Position numbers and translations under genes: made by a program. The notes under the pieces are model-generated. The model ran no database searches and was not told where the DNA came from. It was given only the letters and a program-made list of their open reading frames with translations. From Streptococcus suis (GTDB lineage Bacteria > Bacillota > Bacilli > Lactobacillales > Streptococcaceae), in contig NZ_JAMWEL010000008.1 of the NCBI RefSeq assembly GCF_024509555.1, positions 1 to 64,000 on the forward strand: a stretch of 64,000 bases of DNA, given 5' to 3'. Below, one piece after another: positions 7,568-16,671 of this stretch. How positions within the stretch are numbered: the first letter of the stretch is position 1; every line of letters begins with the position of its first letter.

Positions 7568-9580
7568 ATGTTTGGACTAACTGTTCGATTGGCTCTGACC
7601 AATCTCAAAAAGAACCGCAGGCTCTATTTTCCCTATGCCCTAATGACTATAGTTTCAACAGCCATTGCCTATATTTTTGCATCGCTTGCCTTTCATCCTG
7701 ATTTAGGTCAGGTCAAGGGAGCCGATGGGGTAACCATGGTATTGGGCTTCGGTATGATTGTGGTCATGTTGGCGGTTGCCATCATGGTCTTCTATGCCAA
7801 TAGTTTTGTCATGAAGCAGCGGTCAAAAGAGTTCGGTGTTTATAGTATTCTAGGCTTGGAGAAAAAACACCACCTCCTGATGACTTTTCTAGAAAATCTA
7901 GTTTTTGCAGCCAGTAGTATTTTGACAGGCTTGTTGCTGGGCTTGGCTCTAGATAAACTCTTCTACGCCCTTTTGCTCAAGGTCATGCAGATGCCTGTGG
8001 TCCTGGCTTCAACCTTCCAGTTGAAAAGTCTGGTTACTGTACTTATTTATCTCTTTGGGATTTTTGCCTTGGTCAGCCTATTTAATATTGGAAAATTGGG
8101 ATTAACCGACTCTCTCAAACTGGTTCAGGGTAAAAAGCGAGGGGACAAGAAAACGGGCTTCCTCTGGCTACAAACCCTCTTAGCCCTTATCCTATTGGGG
8201 GCAGGCTACGCCATTGCCCAGCTGGTGACCAGTCCGCTGACAGCTATTCCAAGTTTCTTTGGAGCGACTCTTCTGGTTATCTTTGGGACCTACTTGCTCT
8301 TCCACGCAGGTGTTATCAGTCTATTAAACTGGCTAAAGAACCGTCAGACCTATTACTACAAGCCTGAGAATTTTATTTCTGTATCCAACTTGATTTTCCG
8401 TATGCGGAAAAATGCTCTGGGCCTTGCGACCATTACTATCCTCTCTAGCATGTTTTTGGTGACCATGGTTGGAGGACTCAATATTTACATCGGTGGCAAG
8501 GATTATATTGCCAATCAAAATCCAAATGACTATTCGATTGATGTTGGTATGCAACCAACCACTTCAAAAGATCAAACGGAGAAGTGGGAGAAGTGGACGG
8601 ATGCTATCTTAGAAGAGAAGGATATTCCTGTTGAAAGTAGGGTGAGCTATCCTTACCAGCAAGCCTATTTTTCTGAGGTAACAAACCAGCAAGTAAGATT
8701 TTTGACGGATGAAGAAGCCGCTGGTATGAATTTCTCTGACCGATTGGGGATCGGTTTTGTCCTTAATCAAGCCAGCTATGAAAAGATGACGGGAGAAAAA
8801 CTCCAGTTGGCATCTGACCAAGTGGTAATTTTTAGTAAGGGAGTCCAGTATCAAGCTGGTCAAACCCTCACCTTTGATGAAAAGGAAATGGAAGTTGTCC
8901 AAGTCTTGCCCAAGAATGTGACTTTAGGACATCTACCAGACCATAGTTCCTTCCTTTTCAGCCAGTATCTGGTCATTGTTGTTCAAGACTTGGCTGTTTT
9001 TGAAAATCAAGCTGAGAATCGCTATTATATGGGCTTTGAAAGCAGTCTATCAGAAGAAGAACAAGTAAGTAGCCAAGAGACTTTCTTATCTGGTACTTTT
9101 GAAAGCGAATTGTGGTCTTCCAATATTTTGCCTGATGGAACCAACGCCATTAGTCTCGCCTATCGTGCCTACGCAACACGTAACTTCTTTAGTTTTGCTG
9201 GTTCACTTTTCTTCATCGGCCTCTTGCTTTCACTTATCTTTTTGATGGCGGTAGTGCTGGTGATTTACTTCAAACAGATTTCAGAAGGCTATGAAGACAG
9301 AGACCGCTTCGTCATTATGATCAAGGTTGGTCTGGATGAGGATCAGACGAGACAGTCCATTCGCAAGCAGTTGCTGACCGTCTTTTTCCTGCCTATCCTA
9401 CTTGCCTTTGTCCACCTAGCCTTTGCCTACAAGATGCTATCATCCATACTTTTGTCTATCGGTGTGGTTAATGCAGGGCTTATGCTGCAGGTGACAGCAG
9501 GCATCTGTGGTGGCTATCTCCTCCTTTACCTAGTGGTATATGCTATCACAACACGGTCTTACAAACAAATTATTTCCTAA
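7568..9580 (+). CDS. BceB-type ABC permease (FtsX domains, large external loop)
   Basis: A 670-residue membrane protein. The ATG at 7568 has GAGGTGAG just upstream and is preferred to the GTG at 7559. Hydrophobic segments fall in an early group, including an FtsX-type four-helix set, then a hydrophilic stretch of about 200 residues (roughly 305-515), and a last FtsX-type set. This is the layout of BceB permeases, in which the large extracellular domain binds the peptide and controls the partner kinase. A hairpin terminator overlaps the stop codon. The substrate (for example bacitracin or a lantibiotic) cannot be read from the sequence. Confidence 0.92.
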   Translation: MFGLTVRLALTNLKKNRRLYFPYALMTIVSTAIAYIFASLAFHPDLGQVKGADGVTMVLGFGMIVVMLAVAIMVFYANSFVMKQRSKEFGVYSILGLEKKHHLLMTFLENLVFAASSILTGLLLGLALDKLFYALLLKVMQMPVVLASTFQLKSLVTVLIYLFGIFALVSLFNIGKLGLTDSLKLVQGKKRGDKKTGFLWLQTLLALILLGAGYAIAQLVTSPLTAIPSFFGATLLVIFGTYLLFHAGVISLLNWLKNRQTYYYKPENFISVSNLIFRMRKNALGLATITILSSMFLVTMVGGLNIYIGGKDYIANQNPNDYSIDVGMQPTTSKDQTEKWEKWTDAILEEKDIPVESRVSYPYQQAYFSEVTNQQVRFLTDEEAAGMNFSDRLGIGFVLNQASYEKMTGEKLQLASDQVVIFSKGVQYQAGQTLTFDEKEMEVVQVLPKNVTLGHLPDHSSFLFSQYLVIVVQDLAVFENQAENRYYMGFESSLSEEEQVSSQETFLSGTFESELWSSNILPDGTNAISLAYRAYATRNFFSFAGSLFFIGLLLSLIFLMAVVLVIYFKQISEGYEDRDRFVIMIKVGLDEDQTRQSIRKQLLTVFFLPILLAFVHLAFAYKMLSSILLSIGVVNAGLMLQVTAGICGGYLLLYLVVYAITTRSYKQIIS

Positions 9581-9603
9581 ACTTGGGGCAACCCAAGTTT
9601 TTT
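9579..9603 (+). terminator. Terminator overlapping the permease stop codon
   Basis: AAACTTGGG (9579-9587) pairs with 9592-9600 around a GCAA loop and runs into T residues. The first two bases of the stem are the end of the permease TAA. Confidence 0.85.
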
Positions 9604-9654
9604 ATATGTTTTTAGATATGTTGCTACCGTAATTTTTATTTCCAACTTCCAACA

Positions 9655-9730
9655 AATTCCCAGATTGTTGGAGTTATCAACTACTGCGCTGAGATGTTGA
9701 CACAAACTTTGAGTAGTAGTGTTGATTTTT
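9655..9730 (+). repeat. Dispersed intergenic repeat, copy D (core only)
   Basis: The core CTACTGCGCTGAGATGTTGA matches copies at 36065 and 46621. The arms are CTACT (9681-9685) and AGTAG (9715-9719), separated by 29 nt. In the other copies the arms are CCACT/AGTGG, so the middle pair changes from C-G to T-A on both sides. Confidence 0.7.
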
Positions 9731-9753
9731 TTACTCATTTTCCACTATTTTGC

Positions 9754-9782
9754 TTTACATACTAGCTACCTTGTGTTAGACT
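9754..9782 (+). promoter_or_regulatory. Probable promoter of the PadR operon
   Basis: TTTACA (9754-9759), a 17-bp spacer and TAGACT (9777-9782) form a plausible sigma-A promoter. Directly downstream lies TACC-N9-GGTA (9788-9804) and a repeated ACTAGT core (around 9810 and 9855), which could be PadR operator half-sites. The operator part is inference. Confidence 0.45.
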
Positions 9783-9889
9783 ATAGATACCAAACTAATA
9801 GGTAAAACAAACTAGTGATAGAAGATAAAGAAAATCGCTTTTATTTTTATAAGACTAGTATGTATTACAAATTAGACAGGAAATTAAAG

Positions 9890-10054
9890 ATGAAATTAGA
9901 CAAGATGAGACGAGAAGATTGGGAAGTGGCAGGCATCACGCTTGTGACGGCCATTATAACTGGCTGGACCTTGGATTCTATTTTGATCTTAGGTATCATG
10001 TTAGTGTCAGGCTTACTGTTTGGATTTTTTACAGATGATGAGGAGGGCTTATGA
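9890..10054 (+). CDS. Small membrane protein upstream of padR-type gene
   Basis: A small protein of 54 residues if it starts at ATG 9890; in-frame starts at 9860 (ATG) and 9815 (GTG) would lengthen it to 64 or 79. I favour 9890 or 9860 because AGGAAA lies shortly before 9890. After a charged start (KLDKMRREDW) there are two closely spaced hydrophobic helices separated by a short turn, and an acidic tail DDEEGL. Its stop overlaps the PadR gene by ATGA, so the two are translationally coupled. Function unknown. Confidence 0.6.
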   Translation: MKLDKMRREDWEVAGITLVTAIITGWTLDSILILGIMLVSGLLFGFFTDDEEGL

Positions 10055-10368
10055 AAGAAACCCAAATGCTCAAAGGTGTCCTAGACGGCTGTGTCTTGCA
10101 GGTCATTGCCCGACAGGAAATTTATGGCTATGAGTTGGTCCAGGAGTTGAGAAAGCAGGGCTTTGAAAACATGGTCGGGGGAACAGTCTATCCCCTCCTT
10201 CAGAAGTTAGAAAAAAATGGCTTAATTTTCAGCCAAAACAAGTCTTCACCAGACGGACCAGACAGGAAGTATTTTTATTTGACGGACCAAGGGCAGATCT
10301 ACTTAAACGATTTTTGGATCCAGTGGGGAGAACTCGTCGAAAAAGTGGAGAAAGTGAAAGGAGAATAA
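10051..10368 (+). CDS. PadR-family transcriptional regulator
   Basis: A 105-residue winged-helix protein with the PadR signature: LKGVLDGCVLQVIARQEIYGYELVQELRKQGF at the N-terminus, VGGTVYPLLQKLEKNGLI for the recognition helix and KYFYLTDQGQIYLNDF for the wing. Such proteins repress their own operon and often a transporter or membrane-stress gene, in response to drugs or envelope stress. It is coupled to the small membrane protein before it and is followed after 1 bp by a larger membrane protein, the usual PadR operon layout. Confidence 0.9.
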   Translation: MKETQMLKGVLDGCVLQVIARQEIYGYELVQELRKQGFENMVGGTVYPLLQKLEKNGLIFSQNKSSPDGPDRKYFYLTDQGQIYLNDFWIQWGELVEKVEKVKGE

Positions 10369-10369
10369 G

Positions 10370-11164
10370 ATGAGCAAACAAATGGAATACCGCAAGCAAA
10401 TTGAAGTGATTGAAAGCCAGCTGACCAAGGAAAACAAGGAGTACATGGGCCGTATCAATGGTTATATGATGATTGCCTCTGTTTTTCACAGGCAGGAAGA
10501 AGCAGTGACTGCCCAGCTTTTATCCATTTACCAAGATGTTCTGGAAGCCCAAAAAGACGGGCTTTCGGCGGAGGATTTTCTGGGCAAAGACAGCAAGCAA
10601 ATGGCAGACGACCTACTCAGCTACCTCCCTCCGATTGGTTTCATGGAAGTCGCAAACCTAAGCGGCCTCATGCTGATCATCTACCTCGGCAGCCAATGGC
10701 TGATGGATTTTGCAGGGACAGGCACCATTTCGCTCAACTGGCTGGGCTTGGTGTGTGACACGGCTCTCAGTTTCCTCCTACCAGCAGGGATTTTCCTCAT
10801 TATTCGCGGTTTGATTTACCAGACCAGCAAAATCAAGGTTTGGGCAAGTTTTCTCTGCATTCCCTTTCTTTTCCTCCTGATTTGTGGCCTTCGTCTTTGG
10901 GCAATCCCCAAGGAACCTGACCTGGTTCTGACTGGCTGGGGGCTTGCAGTACCACTTACCATTCTCGGTTTAGCTCTGCTATTTTTCCAAAAGGAAAAGT
11001 TGGTCCGCTATGTCTTTATGCCTAGTTATCTGTTCATGATTGCTGGCGGTGTGGTGAATATGGTCATGACCGTTCCAGTTTGGCTCAATCTGGTTTTGCT
11101 CATTCTGCCAGCTATGGCCTTTTGGATTGGAAGTGCGGTTTTGTTGGTGAGGAAACCGAAATAG
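10370..11164 (+). CDS. Multi-pass membrane protein in PadR operon
   Basis: A 264-residue protein. The first 85 residues are charged and helical (with a possible DUF1129/DUF1048-like flavour), followed by about six hydrophobic helices from residue 95 to the end. No catalytic motif is visible. It starts 1 bp after the PadR stop (GAGAATAAGATG), so it is cotranscribed and probably controlled by PadR. In other PadR operons the partner is likewise a membrane protein thought to respond to envelope stress; here the role stays open. GC content seems higher than in the flanks. Confidence 0.7.
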   Translation: MSKQMEYRKQIEVIESQLTKENKEYMGRINGYMMIASVFHRQEEAVTAQLLSIYQDVLEAQKDGLSAEDFLGKDSKQMADDLLSYLPPIGFMEVANLSGLMLIIYLGSQWLMDFAGTGTISLNWLGLVCDTALSFLLPAGIFLIIRGLIYQTSKIKVWASFLCIPFLFLLICGLRLWAIPKEPDLVLTGWGLAVPLTILGLALLFFQKEKLVRYVFMPSYLFMIAGGVVNMVMTVPVWLNLVLLILPAMAFWIGSAVLLVRKPK

Positions 11165-11178
11165 AAGCGATTTTTTGG

Positions 11179-11184
11179 TATAAT
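11179..11184 (+). promoter_or_regulatory. -10 element before the DUF2829 gene
   Basis: A perfect TATAAT stands 32 bp before the ATG at 11217, after a T-rich stretch; no clear -35 is seen. AAAGGAG (11204-11210) is the ribosome binding site. Confidence 0.5.
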
Positions 11185-11216
11185 GATTGAAAAATAGAAG
11201 AATAAAGGAGTTTAAA

Positions 11217-11453
11217 ATGACATTTGAAGAGATTTTACCAGGCTTGAAGGCCAAGAAAAAGTACGTTCGCACAGGTTGGGGTGGCGCGGAGAACTACGTC
11301 CAGCTCTTTGACACCATTGAGGTACACGGGCAAAAGCTGGAGGCGACGCCCTATTTCCTCATCAACGTGACAGGCGAGGGCGAAGGCTTCTCCATGTGGA
11401 GCCCGACCCCTTGCGATGTCCTTGCGACCGACTGGGTAGAAGTCCATGACTAA
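11217..11453 (+). CDS. DUF2829 (Tad2-like) domain protein
   Basis: A 78-residue protein made of one DUF2829 domain: TFEEILPGLKAKKKYVRTGW at the start, a middle PYFLINVTGEG, and the conserved end DVLATDWVEV. The start ATG at 11217 fits the ribosome binding site; an upstream in-frame start at 11187 does not. In phages, DUF2829 proteins act as Tad2, which soaks up the cyclic ADP-ribose signal of Thoeris defence. Here it heads a chromosomal gene group without phage genes, overlapping the next gene by 8 bp, so a general nucleotide-ligand binding role is equally possible. Confidence 0.75.
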   Translation: MTFEEILPGLKAKKKYVRTGWGGAENYVQLFDTIEVHGQKLEATPYFLINVTGEGEGFSMWSPTPCDVLATDWVEVHD

Positions 11454-12144
11454 GACAGCCCTCATCACCGGCGTTTCCAGCGGCATTGGACTAGCGCAGG
11501 CGGAGATTTTTTTGGAAAATGGCTGGCGTGTCTTCGGGATTGATCAGGCTAGCAAGCCTGATTTGGCAGGCGATTTCCACTTTCTACAGCTGGACCTGAC
11601 AGGCGATTTATCGCCCGTCTTTTCCTGGTGCCAGTCAGTCGATGTCCTCTGTAACACCGCAGGCATTCTAGACGATTATCGTCCCCACCTGAATATCGAG
11701 GAGGATGAATTGGCTCGCATCTTCGCGGTCAATTTTTTTGCGGTGACTAGACTAACTCGTCCCTATCTGCAGCAAATGGTGGACAGACAGTCCGGCATCA
11801 TTATCAATATGTGCTCCATTGCCTCCAGCCTAGCAGGTGGAGGAGGCTCAGCCTACACCGCCTCCAAGCATGCTTTGGCAGGGTTTACCAAGCAGCTGGC
11901 TCTGGACTATGCCAAGGACAAGGTCCAGGTCTTCGGCATCGCCCCAGGTGCCGTTCAGACAGGCATGACCCAGAAGGACTTTGAGCCTGGTGGTCTAGCG
12001 GACTGGGTGGCAGACCAGACCCCTATCGGACGCTGGAGTCAGCCCAGCGAAATAGCAGAGCTGACCTTCATGCTGGCTTCTGGTAAACTCGCCTCTATGC
12101 AAGGCCAGATCATCACCATCGATGGTGGCTGGAGTTTGAAGTAG
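11446..12144 (+). CDS. Short-chain dehydrogenase/reductase (FabG-like)
   Basis: A 232-residue NAD(P)-dependent SDR oxidoreductase. The dinucleotide-binding TGVSSGIGLAQ is near the start, CNTAGIL matches the NAG motif, and the catalytic Ser-Tyr-Lys set is MCSIAS with YTASK. PGAVQTGM and the C-terminal GQIITIDGGWSLK are typical of FabG-like enzymes. The substrate is unknown; the real fatty-acid FabG is usually in a fab cluster elsewhere. It overlaps the DUF2829 gene, so the two are translationally coupled. Base composition is clearly GC-rich compared with neighbours. Confidence 0.9.
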   Translation: MTKTALITGVSSGIGLAQAEIFLENGWRVFGIDQASKPDLAGDFHFLQLDLTGDLSPVFSWCQSVDVLCNTAGILDDYRPHLNIEEDELARIFAVNFFAVTRLTRPYLQQMVDRQSGIIINMCSIASSLAGGGGSAYTASKHALAGFTKQLALDYAKDKVQVFGIAPGAVQTGMTQKDFEPGGLADWVADQTPIGRWSQPSEIAELTFMLASGKLASMQGQIITIDGGWSLK

Positions 12145-12156
12145 GGAGGAAATGTT

Positions 12157-12708
12157 ATGATGTTAGAAACCAATCGTCTCTTGCTCCGCCCTTGGAGTGA
12201 AACAGACGCAGCTGACTTATTTTCTCAGGCCAGTCATCATGAAGTTGGTCCTGCAGCGGGTTGGCCTGTTCATCAGAGTGTGGAAGAAAGTCGAGAAATT
12301 ATCAAGACAGTCCTTAGCCAACCCGAAACCTACGCCCTTGTTCTCAAAGAAACAGGACAGGTGATTGGCAGTATCGGGCTCATGCTTGGTAAACAAGGTG
12401 GTCTTGATTTGCCTGACTCAGAAGCTGAGCTAGGCTACTGGCTTGGGCAGGGATTTTGGGGACAGGGATTGGTGCCAGAGGCTAGTCAAGTTTTGCTGGA
12501 TTACGGCTTTTCCAAATTGAATTTAGAGAAAATCTGGTGTCGTGCTTTTGTAGGCAATACCAAGTCTCTTCGTGTCCAAGAAAAACTGGGCTTTGTTTAC
12601 CAATATGTCTTGGAAGATGTCTATTTCTCGCTCATTGATGAGATCCGTACCGAACGCGTGAGCTTACTGACTAAGGAGGAATGGCAGTCTAGGAAGGAAA
12701 AACTATGA
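12157..12708 (+). CDS. GNAT-family N-acetyltransferase (RimJ/RimL type)
   Basis: A 183-residue acetyl-CoA-dependent transferase of the RimJ/RimL type. It opens with LETNRLLLRPWSETDA, has the acetyl-CoA-binding stretch ELGYWLGQGFWGQGLVPEA and the NTKSLRVQEKLGFVYQ segment. Two adjacent Met codons (12157, 12160) could both start; GGGAGG at 12144-12149 fits the pair. Its stop overlaps the next gene by ATGA. Substrates of this group range from ribosomal proteins to antibiotics and cannot be told from sequence. Confidence 0.88.
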   Translation: MMLETNRLLLRPWSETDAADLFSQASHHEVGPAAGWPVHQSVEESREIIKTVLSQPETYALVLKETGQVIGSIGLMLGKQGGLDLPDSEAELGYWLGQGFWGQGLVPEASQVLLDYGFSKLNLEKIWCRAFVGNTKSLRVQEKLGFVYQYVLEDVYFSLIDEIRTERVSLLTKEEWQSRKEKL

Positions 12709-13178
12709 CACCAACACAACTCTGGCAAGAATTTCTTGCTATCAATCCCCAAGCAGGTCCTGAACCAGAGGCCTGGGTCTTTGGGGCGGAAGCGGATCGA
12801 CTGGCTGATTTGGTGGCTAGAGGCATCAAAACCTCAACCAGCTCTGCTCATGCCCTCTACGCAGTAGAGGGAGAAGAAATCCCAACAGCTGGTGGCTATG
12901 ACATCATTCTGGACGGACAAGGTCAGGCTGTGTGCATTATCCAGACTACCAAGGTCTATGTGACGCCCTTTTCCCAAGTGACGGAAGAACATGCCTATAA
13001 GGAGGGCGAGTTCCGTCAGGGAGGTAACTTGTCTGACATAAGAGCGAAAAGTCTAATCCACTGGCGACAGGTCCATGAGGAACTCTTCACTATCTGGCTG
13101 GCCGAAGCAGGTCTGACCTTCTCAGAAGACATGCTGGTTGTCTGTGAAGAATTTGAATTAGTTTACCCTAAAATGTAA
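12705..13178 (+). CDS. ASCH-domain protein
   Basis: A 157-residue ASCH-domain protein: it starts TPTQLWQEFLAINPQAGPEP, then FGAEADRLADLVARGIKTSTSSAHALY and the beta-barrel stretch GYDIILDGQGQAVCIIQTTKVYVTPF. ASCH domains resemble PUA domains and are thought to bind RNA; some members act as nucleoside or amide hydrolases. It overlaps the acetyltransferase gene by 4 bp. No signal peptide or membrane span. Confidence 0.85.
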   Translation: MTPTQLWQEFLAINPQAGPEPEAWVFGAEADRLADLVARGIKTSTSSAHALYAVEGEEIPTAGGYDIILDGQGQAVCIIQTTKVYVTPFSQVTEEHAYKEGEFRQGGNLSDIRAKSLIHWRQVHEELFTIWLAEAGLTFSEDMLVVCEEFELVYPKM

Positions 13179-13244
13179 GTTTTTCCTTGTTAGCACTTTT
13201 GATTTATAGTATAATAATATAAAAACAAAACCAAGGAGTTTGCA

Positions 13245-13559
13245 ATGGATAAAAAACGTGTCATTGAGTTATTAGATCAGCTTTCTCCCATTCTGTCTGG
13301 AAAAGAGGAAACAATCGGCAAAGAACTGACGGAGAAATTGCAGTCAGCCTTGCTTGTGACCAAGGAAGATGTGGCCAGTAAGGACGGTGTGGCTTTGGCA
13401 ACCAGTTTGTCAGGCTTTGTTCAGGCCATTTCCAATGCTAGCTTGCCTGGCGCCAATCTGCGTTTTACAGACCAAGAACGCCCTGTCTGGGAGGAGTTTA
13501 AAGTCCTGACGGAGCAAGCAAGAGCAGATGACCAAAGAGGGTTTCAGCTATTTCATTAA
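13245..13559 (+). CDS. Conserved small protein of unknown function
   Basis: A 104-residue, mostly helical, soluble protein that I do not recognise. It has its own likely promoter (TATAAT within 13209-13216 region) and a good AAGGAG site at 13233-13238, and ends at a strong hairpin terminator, so it is probably a separate transcription unit. No motif, Cys or membrane span suggests a role. Confidence 0.65.
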   Translation: MDKKRVIELLDQLSPILSGKEETIGKELTEKLQSALLVTKEDVASKDGVALATSLSGFVQAISNASLPGANLRFTDQERPVWEEFKVLTEQARADDQRGFQLFH

Positions 13560-13565
13560 GATTAT

Positions 13566-13586
13566 AAGGAGCTTAGGCTCCTTTTT
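13566..13586 (+). terminator. Rho-independent terminator
   Basis: AAGGAGC (13566-13572) pairs with GCTCCTT (13577-13583) around TTAG and is followed by T residues. It separates the small unknown gene from glmU. Confidence 0.88.
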
Positions 13587-13638
13587 GCTTGACATAAAAC
13601 TTGGCACACTTCTGCCATTTTCCAAAAAACACAAAATT

Positions 13639-13647
13639 TGCTATAAT
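13639..13647 (+). promoter_or_regulatory. Extended -10 promoter of glmU
   Basis: TGCTATAAT is a perfect extended -10 located 32 bp before the glmU ATG. No good -35 is seen at 17 bp; the TTGACA at 13589 is too far upstream. Confidence 0.6.
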
Positions 13648-13649
13648 AG

Positions 13650-15062
<1,413 letters not shown>

Positions 15063-15070
15063 GTGACACT

Positions 15071-15616
15071 ATGAATTTTGAAGAAAAAACCATCAACCGT
15101 ACTGAGATTTTCAAGGGTCATATCTTTGATGTCGTCGTCGATGATGTGACTTTGCCAAATGGTGGGACTGGTAAGCGTGAACTGATTTTTCACAAGGGAG
15201 CGGTTTGCGTCTTAGCAGTTACTCCAGAAGATAAGATGATTTTGGTCAAACAATATCGAAAGGCTATCGAGCGCGCTATCTATGAAATTCCAGCAGGCAA
15301 GTTGGAACTAGGCGAAGAAGATACGCTGGAAGATGCTGCCTTGCGTGAATTGGAAGAGGAGACAGGCTATACCAGTGACAAGCTGACCTTGTTATCAGAT
15401 TTTTACTCTGCTATCGGTTTTTGCAATGAGCGTATTCGCCTCTATTTAGCTGATAACTTGGTTAAAGTGGAAAACCCTCGTCCCATGGATGAGGATGAGG
15501 TTATCGAACTGTCTTATGTGACCCTAGAAGAAGCCTTGGACTTGGTCGCAAGTGGAGATATTTGTGATGCCAAGACTATTATGGCGGTTCAATATTTACA
15601 ACTCATGAGAAAGTAG
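15071..15616 (+). CDS. NUDIX hydrolase, ADP-ribose pyrophosphatase type
   Basis: A 181-residue NUDIX enzyme of the ADP-ribose pyrophosphatase (NudF) type. The Nudix box is complete: it spans GKLELGEEDTLEDAALRELE with EETGYT directly after. FEEKTINRTEIFKGHIFDV at the N-terminus and SIGFCNER-like AIGFCNERIRLYLA support the ADP-ribose group. It probably splits ADP-ribose into AMP and ribose-5-phosphate. It sits in an operon between glmU and mtnN. Confidence 0.9.
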   Translation: MNFEEKTINRTEIFKGHIFDVVVDDVTLPNGGTGKRELIFHKGAVCVLAVTPEDKMILVKQYRKAIERAIYEIPAGKLELGEEDTLEDAALRELEEETGYTSDKLTLLSDFYSAIGFCNERIRLYLADNLVKVENPRPMDEDEVIELSYVTLEEALDLVASGDICDAKTIMAVQYLQLMRK

Positions 15617-15625
15617 GAGATAACA

Positions 15626-15946
15626 GTGGGCAAGCCCTTGTTAACGGATGAAATACTAAAACGAGTGAAAAAAATGCAGGAGGCGGATACTGATGAACGT
15701 TTTGGACATTTTAGTCCCAAGCAAACGGTATCCATGGATGAAAAGATTTTTGACCCTATTTTAGATGAAGACTACCAAGGCTATGAGGAAGGGCAGACCA
15801 TCCGCATTCCTGTCAAACCCTCGGTAGTCAAAAGTCGTAGAATTGAAACCATCAAACGGGAAGAATTTCGGGGAAAAGTCAACAAAATTCTCTTTTGGGT
15901 TATTCTTTTACTGATTGTATTTATCATTGCTGTCTTGTTTATTTAA
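15626..15946 (+). CDS. Small C-terminally anchored membrane protein
   Basis: A 106-residue protein starting at GTG 15626 after AGGAG. The first 80 residues are charged and hydrophilic (KQTVSMDEKIFDPILDEDYQG), followed by one hydrophobic helix at the very end (ILFWVILLLIVFIIAVLFI). It would be held in the membrane with its N-terminus inside. I recognise no domain. Its place between the NUDIX and mtnN genes, 9 bp from each, shows cotranscription. Confidence 0.75.
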   Translation: MGKPLLTDEILKRVKKMQEADTDERFGHFSPKQTVSMDEKIFDPILDEDYQGYEEGQTIRIPVKPSVVKSRRIETIKREEFRGKVNKILFWVILLLIVFIIAVLFI

Positions 15947-15955
15947 GGAGAAATC

Positions 15956-16645
15956 ATGAAATTTGGAATTATCGCAGCCATGCCACAGGAGCTGAAGATT
16001 TTGGTCGAGCATCTCCAAGACAAAGTAGAAGTAGCTGTCTTGGGTCGGACCTATTACCAAGGACGAATTGGTCAGCATGAAGTAGTGCTTGTCCAGTCGG
16101 GCATTGGCAAGGTCATGTCAGCTATGTCGGTGGCCATCTTGGCGGACCGCTTTGCAGTGGATGCCATTGTCAACACGGGCTCAGCAGGAGCAGTGGCTGA
16201 CGGAATCGCCATCGGAGACGTAGTTGTAGCCACTCACTTGGCCTACCACGATGTTGATGTGACGGCTTTTGGCTACGCTTATGGGCAAATGGCAGGGCAG
16301 GAATTGTATTATCCAGCTGACCAAGTTCTGTTAGAACAGTTAACAGGCGTTTTGGCAGAGCAGGAAATAACCAGTCATCAGGGTCTGATTGTGACCGGTG
16401 ACAGTTTTATTGCCGGTCAAGATAAGATCGCCAGCATAAAGGAACATTTTCCAGAAGTTCTGGCTGTGGAGATGGAGGGAGCGGCCATCGCCCAAGCGGC
16501 TGTCAATACAGGCAAGCCCTTCTTAGTCATCCGTGCCATGAGCGATACAGCACAAGGGGATGCCAATATTACCTTTGATGAATTTATCATTCAAGCAGGA
16601 GAGCGTTCTGCCCAGACCCTGATTGCCTTCTTAGAACAAGTTTAA
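15956..16645 (+). CDS. mtnN: 5'-methylthioadenosine/S-adenosylhomocysteine nucleosidase
   Basis: MtnN (Pfs) removes adenine from methylthioadenosine and S-adenosylhomocysteine; the second reaction supplies S-ribosylhomocysteine for LuxS and AI-2. The 229 residues have the family start MKFGIIAAMPQELKIL, the VQSGIGKV loop, NTGSAGAV, and the active-site stretch AVEMEGAAIAQ and RAMSDTAQGDA with the catalytic Asp. Length is normal. It is the last gene of the glmU operon and ends in a hairpin overlapping its stop. Confidence 0.96.
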   Translation: MKFGIIAAMPQELKILVEHLQDKVEVAVLGRTYYQGRIGQHEVVLVQSGIGKVMSAMSVAILADRFAVDAIVNTGSAGAVADGIAIGDVVVATHLAYHDVDVTAFGYAYGQMAGQELYYPADQVLLEQLTGVLAEQEITSHQGLIVTGDSFIAGQDKIASIKEHFPEVLAVEMEGAAIAQAAVNTGKPFLVIRAMSDTAQGDANITFDEFIIQAGERSAQTLIAFLEQV

Positions 16646-16669
16646 AACCCAGCCAGGCGGCTGGGTTTT
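16644..16669. terminator. Bidirectional terminator between mtnN and the cyclophilin gene
   Basis: AAAACCCAGCC (16644-16654) pairs perfectly with 16659-16669 around AGGC. T-rich sequence lies on both sides. It begins inside the mtnN stop codon and also serves the convergent gene. Confidence 0.9.
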
Positions 16670-16671
16670 CT

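Noticed and set aside
11217-11453. A prophage remnant around the DUF2829 gene
   Set aside because: No integrase, attachment repeats or structural genes occur nearby; neighbours are ordinary chromosomal genes.
13589-13594. TTGACA as the -35 of glmU
   Set aside because: It stands 47 bp before the -10, too far for one promoter, and starts right at the preceding terminator.
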